Below the pieces are notes generated by a model. The model was not told the DNA's origin and did no database searches. It was given only the letters and a program-made list of their open reading frames with translations. A stretch of DNA of 36,313 nt from an uncultured Lachnospiraceae bacterium (GTDB lineage: Bacteria > Bacillota > Clostridia > Lachnospirales > Lachnospiraceae). The stretch lies in the NCBI GenBank assembly GCA_910579325.1, contig CAJTTU010000032.1, positions 1 to 36,313 on the forward strand, in the 5' to 3' direction. Both the position numbers and the translations under genes were made by a program. How positions within the stretch are numbered: position 1 is the first letter of the stretch; each line of letters starts with the position of its first letter. Positions 32,735 to 36,313 of the stretch are shown here, in pieces.

Positions 32735-34300
32735 ATGAAATATAACAATAATAAAAGGGCAGTCATTGCTGCCTGCGCATATGCTACGGCGGCGCTTACC
32801 ATCGCGTCCGCGCTGCCGATGTCTGCCAGAGCGGCGTCCGTGTCTATTCTTCCGGTGGATTCGGCGCTGGCGGGGATTTCGGTTCCCATGAACAATTATT
32901 ATGCCAGCAGCCTGACACCGGAAAAGGAACTGAAGGAGTTTTTGGAGACAAAGGTTTCTGCCAATGCAGTTCCTGAGACTGAAAGCCAGGAGTCAGTGAC
33001 AGCGCCGTCTGAAGAGGCGTCTTCCGCCGAAGGGCTGGCCGGAGCGGCCGCCGTTCAGAATACGACGGAAGCTGAAACAAAGGAAACTGCGACTTCTGTT
33101 GCCAGCGAAGGACTGGCCGGCGCGGCAGCGGTTCAAAAGGAGTCGACGGCTGCGGAGACTGAGGCCCCCACAGAGACAGACGCGCCTTCCCCATATGACA
33201 ATATCGCGATTACCCGGGTGAGCAACTACGTGAATATCCGCGACACGGCCAGCACGGAGGGCGAAGTAGTCGGAAAGATTTACGATAAGGCCGCAGCTAC
33301 GATCCTGGATACGGTGGACGGTGAGGACGGTCAGTGGTATTACATAGAATCCGGTAATGTAAAAGGGTATATGAAGGCAGAGTTTTTCGTGACCGGAGAG
33401 GAAGCGGAGCGGATTGCCAAAGAAGTGGGTACGGTATGGGCGAGAACCACGGCGGTGACATTAAAGCTCAGACAGGAGCCCAGTACGGAGAGTCTGGTTA
33501 TGACACTGCTGGCCCAGGGCGAGACATATCTGGTAAGAGAAGAAAATATTATTAATGAAGCCGGAGAGAATTTTATTGAGATTCTGGTAAGCGCCGGAGA
33601 GACGGAAGAAGACAGTCTGATCGGTTATATTTCCAGCGATTATGCGGATGTTTACGTAGAGTTCGAGGAAGCGATTTCCAAGGAAGAAGAGGAAGCCGAA
33701 CTGGCCCGGATTCAGCAGCTGAAGGAGGAAGAAGAAGCTGCCAGAAGACGGATTGAGCAGGAGAAGGCGGCTGCGGCAGCTGCTCAGACGACCGCGGCGC
33801 CTACGACTGCGGCGCCGGTACAGGCAGAACCTTCCGGCGATGGTTCGAATACAGGAGAAGCTCCTGTCGAAACGCAGGCACCCACGGAAGCGCCTGTGGA
33901 GGCTCCGGCACAGCCGCCGGCTGATTCCGGTAACGGCGCGCTCAGGGAAGCGCTTGTGGCCAGGGCGAAGCAGTACGCGGGGAATCTGTCTTATGTATAT
34001 GGCGGTACCAGCCTAAGTTCCGGCGTGGACTGCTCCGGTTTTACCCAGGCCATTTACCGTGAATATGGAATTTCCATTCCCAGAGATGCTGCCAGCCAGG
34101 CTTACGGCGGCACCCGTATCAGCAGAGGAGATCTGCAGCCGGGAGATCTGGTATTCTATTCCAACGGCGGCGGAATCAGCCATGTGGGTATGTATATCGG
34201 CGGCGGACAGATCGTTCATGCGGCCAACAGAGCGACCGGCGTAAAGATTTCCAGCATGGATTATTCGACACCGGTGGGATACGGAAGGTATACGCCGTAA
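32735..34300 (+). CDS. Secreted SH3b/NlpC-P60 peptidoglycan hydrolase
   Basis: This 521-residue exported protein should cleave stem peptides of peptidoglycan. A signal peptide (about 1-34, ending SARAA) precedes a Glu/Thr/Ala-rich segment with a duplicated 10-residue unit. Two SH3b-like domains follow (about 160-220, YVNIRDTAS; and about 240-310, KLRQEPSTES). A charged coiled coil (about 315-345) and a Thr/Ala/Pro linker lead to the C-terminal NlpC/P60 domain (from about 402). The catalytic Cys433 (VDCSGF), His483 (SHVGMY) and His495 are present. GGAGGT lies 5 nt before the ATG at 32735. It stands alone with a perfect promoter and a strong terminator, consistent with high expression. Confidence 0.95.
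   Translation: MKYNNNKRAVIAACAYATAALTIASALPMSARAASVSILPVDSALAGISVPMNNYYASSLTPEKELKEFLETKVSANAVPETESQESVTAPSEEASSAEGLAGAAAVQNTTEAETKETATSVASEGLAGAAAVQKESTAAETEAPTETDAPSPYDNIAITRVSNYVNIRDTASTEGEVVGKIYDKAAATILDTVDGEDGQWYYIESGNVKGYMKAEFFVTGEEAERIAKEVGTVWARTTAVTLKLRQEPSTESLVMTLLAQGETYLVREENIINEAGENFIEILVSAGETEEDSLIGYISSDYADVYVEFEEAISKEEEEAELARIQQLKEEEEAARRRIEQEKAAAAAAQTTAAPTTAAPVQAEPSGDGSNTGEAPVETQAPTEAPVEAPAQPPADSGNGALREALVARAKQYAGNLSYVYGGTSLSSGVDCSGFTQAIYREYGISIPRDAASQAYGGTRISRGDLQPGDLVFYSNGGGISHVGMYIGGGQIVHAANRATGVKISSMDYSTPVGYGRYTP
33029..33136 (+). repeat. Duplicated peptide EGLAGAAAVQ in the NlpC/P60 protein
   Basis: The ten residues EGLAGAAAVQ are encoded at 33029-33058 and again at 33107-33136, 26 codons apart. 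The two DNA copies differ at five third-codon positions, all silent. Confidence 0.9.
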
Positions 34301-34310
34301 ATATGAAAAG

Positions 34311-34359
34311 AAAAACAGACGTCAACAGGTGGGAATAAAGAGCCTGGACGTCTGTTTTT
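34311..34359. terminator. Bidirectional terminator between NlpC/P60 and hpf
   Basis: AAAAACAGACGTC (34311-34323) pairs perfectly with GACGTCTGTTTTT (34347-34359). Each strand ends in a T run, serving the convergent genes. Confidence 0.9.
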
Positions 34360-34397
34360 ACTTGTATATGCTTTTAACGGCTGATCTCTGAAATCTT

Positions 34398-34925
34398 TTA
34401 GAACTCCGGTTCAATCAGCCCGTAAGTATTTCCTTTTCTCTTATAAACCACGTTCACTTCATCTGTTTCAGAATTTCGGAATACGTAGAAGCTGTGTCCC
34501 AGAAGCTCCATCTGTACGCAGGCTTCTTCAGGGTCCATGGGTTTGATGCCGAACCGTTTGGAGCGGACGATCTTGATCTCTTCGGGATCGTCATATTCCT
34601 CGTCCACGTAAGCCTGGCTGAAGGAAGCGGCGTTCTGCTTGGAATCGATCAGCTTGGCTTTATATTTTTTCAGCTGACGCTCAATCACCTCTTCTACCAG
34701 GTCGATGGAGACATACATGTCGTTGCTGACCTGCTCTGAGCGGATGATGTTTCCCTTTACGGGAATGGTGACCTCGATTTTCTGTCTGTCTTTCTCAACG
34801 CTTAACGTGACGATTACTTCCGTGTCAGGTTTAAAATAGCGTTCCAGTTTTCCGATTTTCTCTTCTACGGCGGCTCTCAGTCCGTCGGTGACAGTGATAT
34901 TCCTGCCTGTGATCGTATAACGCAT
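34398..34925 (-). CDS. hpf: Long-form ribosome hibernation-promoting factor
   Basis: Long HPF binds 30S subunits and pairs two 70S ribosomes into inactive 100S dimers during slow growth. The 175-residue protein has the N-terminal S30AE domain (about 1-100, starting RYTITGRNITVTDGLR) and the C-terminal dimerisation domain (about 118-175, with VRSKRFGIKPMDPEEA and LLGHSFYVFRN). AAAGGAG precedes the ATG. It has its own promoter and is monocistronic. The length and domains match the long Firmicutes form, not the short HPF or YfiA of enterics. Confidence 0.96.
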   Translation of the reverse strand: MRYTITGRNITVTDGLRAAVEEKIGKLERYFKPDTEVIVTLSVEKDRQKIEVTIPVKGNIIRSEQVSNDMYVSIDLVEEVIERQLKKYKAKLIDSKQNAASFSQAYVDEEYDDPEEIKIVRSKRFGIKPMDPEEACVQMELLGHSFYVFRNSETDEVNVVYKRKGNTYGLIEPEF

Positions 34926-35011
34926 AAAGTCACTCCTTTGGCTATCCGAGATTTGCGAGACAGATAAATTTACAGTTTATTTGGCTGTCTGCATTGGAAT
35001 AGTCTATTAAT

Positions 35012-35039
35012 ATTATAGCATATTTGTAAAATTTGGCAA
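35012..35039 (-). promoter_or_regulatory. Sigma-A promoter of hpf
   Basis: On the minus strand TTGCCA (35034-35039), a 16 nt spacer and TATAAT (35012-35017), with TGC just ahead of the -10. The leader is about 80 nt. The stretch 35040-35200 has no gene that I can support. Confidence 0.75.
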
Positions 35040-35200
35040 GCATATTGTGAGGATAATTATTAAAATTTAAGCGACGATTCCGTTAAGCCGGTGCAAAAGA
35101 ACGAGCTCCCTGCCCGGAGGCAGCGGAGCCTGTCCTGTGTCAAATATGTAATCTGTTACGACGGATCCGACATCGATTCTGTCGGTTTATCTGTCTGTGA

Positions 35201-36193
35201 TTATTTAAACATTTCCCTGCTCATCTTATCGATCGCTTCAGAGGTGGCTTCATATACGCCCGGGAAGGTGCTCATGGCCAGTCCCTGGGAAGCGCCGGGG
35301 ATAAAGTATTTGGTGCCGCATTCGTTGCAGGCCCTTCTTACCTCGGCTTCTACCACTTCTTTGGTCCATCCTTCATAATCGATCTTCGCGCTGTCTACGC
35401 CGCCCATGAAGGAAATCTGCGGACCATACTTTTTGATCAGCTCAGGAATGTTGTTGGAAGTCATTACGCCCTGCCAGATGTCTACGCCCATGTCGATCAT
35501 GTAGGGAACCAGGGTGGCGGCATAGGAATCGGAGTGGTGTACCACCAGTTCTACGCCATGCTCTTTGTAATATCCGTAGATTTTTTTGTAAGCGGGCAGA
35601 TAGAATTCCTCAAACATAACGGGGGAGATAAAGGTAGAGGTCTGGCTGCCCCAGTCGTCATGATGGAATAATGCATCCGGTTTCAGATACTTGCACAGCT
35701 GCTCCGCATACTTAAGCTCGAACTCCGTGATATAGTCAATCAGCTCATGCATGCATTCCGGTTCCTCATAGAAATTCATCAGGCAGTTCTGGATCTCCAG
35801 CAGATAGTGGCACTGCTCGAATACGCCGGGCGCTACAAATACGGTGGCAAAATACTCATTCCGGTCAATTTTTTCCACTTCTTTAATGAAAGGTTCCCAT
35901 GCCGCGTCGTCAAACATTACGCTGGGCGCTTTGACATAATCTTTCCAGCGGGTAATGTCTTTGCAGACGATATGCTCCTCGTCATGAATGGGAAACGCGC
36001 CGGGGGTACCGGCCGGCCAGCATTTGGTAACGCCCCATTTGTCCACAACAGCCGGGCCGCCAAGCTGGGGTCTGGGATTGCTGGCGGAATAAGGATTTCC
36101 GATAATCATGGAAAATGCCTCATACTGGTTTACGAAACGGTCAGGATTTCCGCCCTTGATGGTTTCCAGTAAATTCTGTCTTTTTGTTAACAT
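35201..36193 (-). CDS. Uroporphyrinogen decarboxylase-family protein (possible corrinoid methyltransferase type)
   Basis: The 330-residue protein has the TIM-barrel pattern of the URO-D superfamily, which includes true HemE and the MtaA/CmuA-type methyltransferases. FHHDDWGSQ (176-184) and MGGVDSAKID are typical of the methyltransferase-like branch. The zinc motif HxC expected of cobalamin:coenzyme methyltransferases is replaced by HHSDSY (219-224), so metal binding and function are uncertain. GGAGG lies 8 nt before the ATG at 36193; an ATG at 36208 includes that site. No corrinoid protein or heme gene is beside it within the window, though the upstream side is cut off. A true HemE role is unlikely given the motifs. 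Confidence 0.87.
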   Translation of the reverse strand: MLTKRQNLLETIKGGNPDRFVNQYEAFSMIIGNPYSASNPRPQLGGPAVVDKWGVTKCWPAGTPGAFPIHDEEHIVCKDITRWKDYVKAPSVMFDDAAWEPFIKEVEKIDRNEYFATVFVAPGVFEQCHYLLEIQNCLMNFYEEPECMHELIDYITEFELKYAEQLCKYLKPDALFHHDDWGSQTSTFISPVMFEEFYLPAYKKIYGYYKEHGVELVVHHSDSYAATLVPYMIDMGVDIWQGVMTSNNIPELIKKYGPQISFMGGVDSAKIDYEGWTKEVVEAEVRRACNECGTKYFIPGASQGLAMSTFPGVYEATSEAIDKMSREMFK

Positions 36194-36235
36194 AATCAGA
36201 TCCTCCATTCTTAACCTTTTCTTTTTCTTTATTTT

Positions 36236-36263
36236 AGTATATCAAAAAACATATAAAATTCAA
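36236..36263 (-). promoter_or_regulatory. Candidate promoter of the URO-D-family gene
   Basis: On the minus strand TTGAAT (36258-36263), a 16 nt spacer and TATACT (36236-36241). The leader is about 35 nt to the ATG at 36193. Confidence 0.6.
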
Positions 36264-36313
36264 AGTACATATGAATACGAATTTTTGGCGAGTTCAGGAT
36301 GCTTTTTCGTAAT

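Overview
The window looks like a chromosomal segment of a low-GC-lineage Gram-positive anaerobe, most likely a member of the Lachnospiraceae (class Clostridia). The evidence is gene content and order: hprK-murB-whiA with an HPr-like gene, dnaE and pfkA; rel, an MBL-fold hydrolase and hemZ; and cdaA-cdaR. There are also strong AGGAGG-type ribosome binding sites and typical sigma-A promoters. The genus cannot be fixed from the sequence alone. A sigma-D (FliA-type) promoter suggests a motile host or ancestor.

Layout. Positions 1-560 hold the end of an integrated mobile element: the C-terminus of a tyrosine recombinase, then an array of the octamer TATTAGCA that looks like recombinase arm sites, abutting the 3' end of a tRNA-Arg(CCU). 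A decayed second tRNA-Arg(CCU) lies between that tRNA and its promoter. Next is a large cytosolic hybrid sensor kinase (minus strand). From 4.2 to 12.2 kb runs a carbon-control and housekeeping block: hprK, murB, whiA, an HPr homologue with Asp instead of His15, dnaE and pfkA. From 12.4 to 17.0 kb are rel, an MBL-fold hydrolase and hemZ. A glycogen-debranching-type glgX lies on the minus strand at 17.1-19.3 kb.

From 19.5 to 24.0 kb is a less familiar region. It has two divergently transcribed uncharacterised proteins, one behind a textbook sigma-D promoter, then a response regulator with both HD-GYP and GGDEF domains (c-di-GMP breakdown and synthesis) and a stand-alone Hpt protein. From 24.0 to 27.6 kb are two uncharacterised membrane proteins, the diadenylate cyclase cdaA and its regulator cdaR. 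Then come a true His15 HPr, a long-form leuA, degV, a FabG-like SDR (minus), a thioredoxin-reductase-like flavoprotein, a secreted SH3/NlpC-P60 hydrolase, the long-form hibernation factor hpf (minus) and a uroporphyrinogen-decarboxylase-family protein (minus).

How the genes work together. HprK can be expected to phosphorylate Ser46 of both HPr paralogues, but only the copy at 27.7 kb can carry PTS phosphate on His15, so the cluster copy is a candidate dedicated regulator (Crh-like). Second-messenger genes are concentrated here: (p)ppGpp (rel), c-di-GMP (HD-GYP/GGDEF regulator) and c-di-AMP (cdaA/cdaR). The best leads for undescribed biology are the sigma-D-linked divergent pair at 19.5-21.3 kb, the TATTAGCA array beside tRNA-Arg, the paired leader motif in front of ptsH and the SDR, and the two membrane proteins ahead of cdaA.
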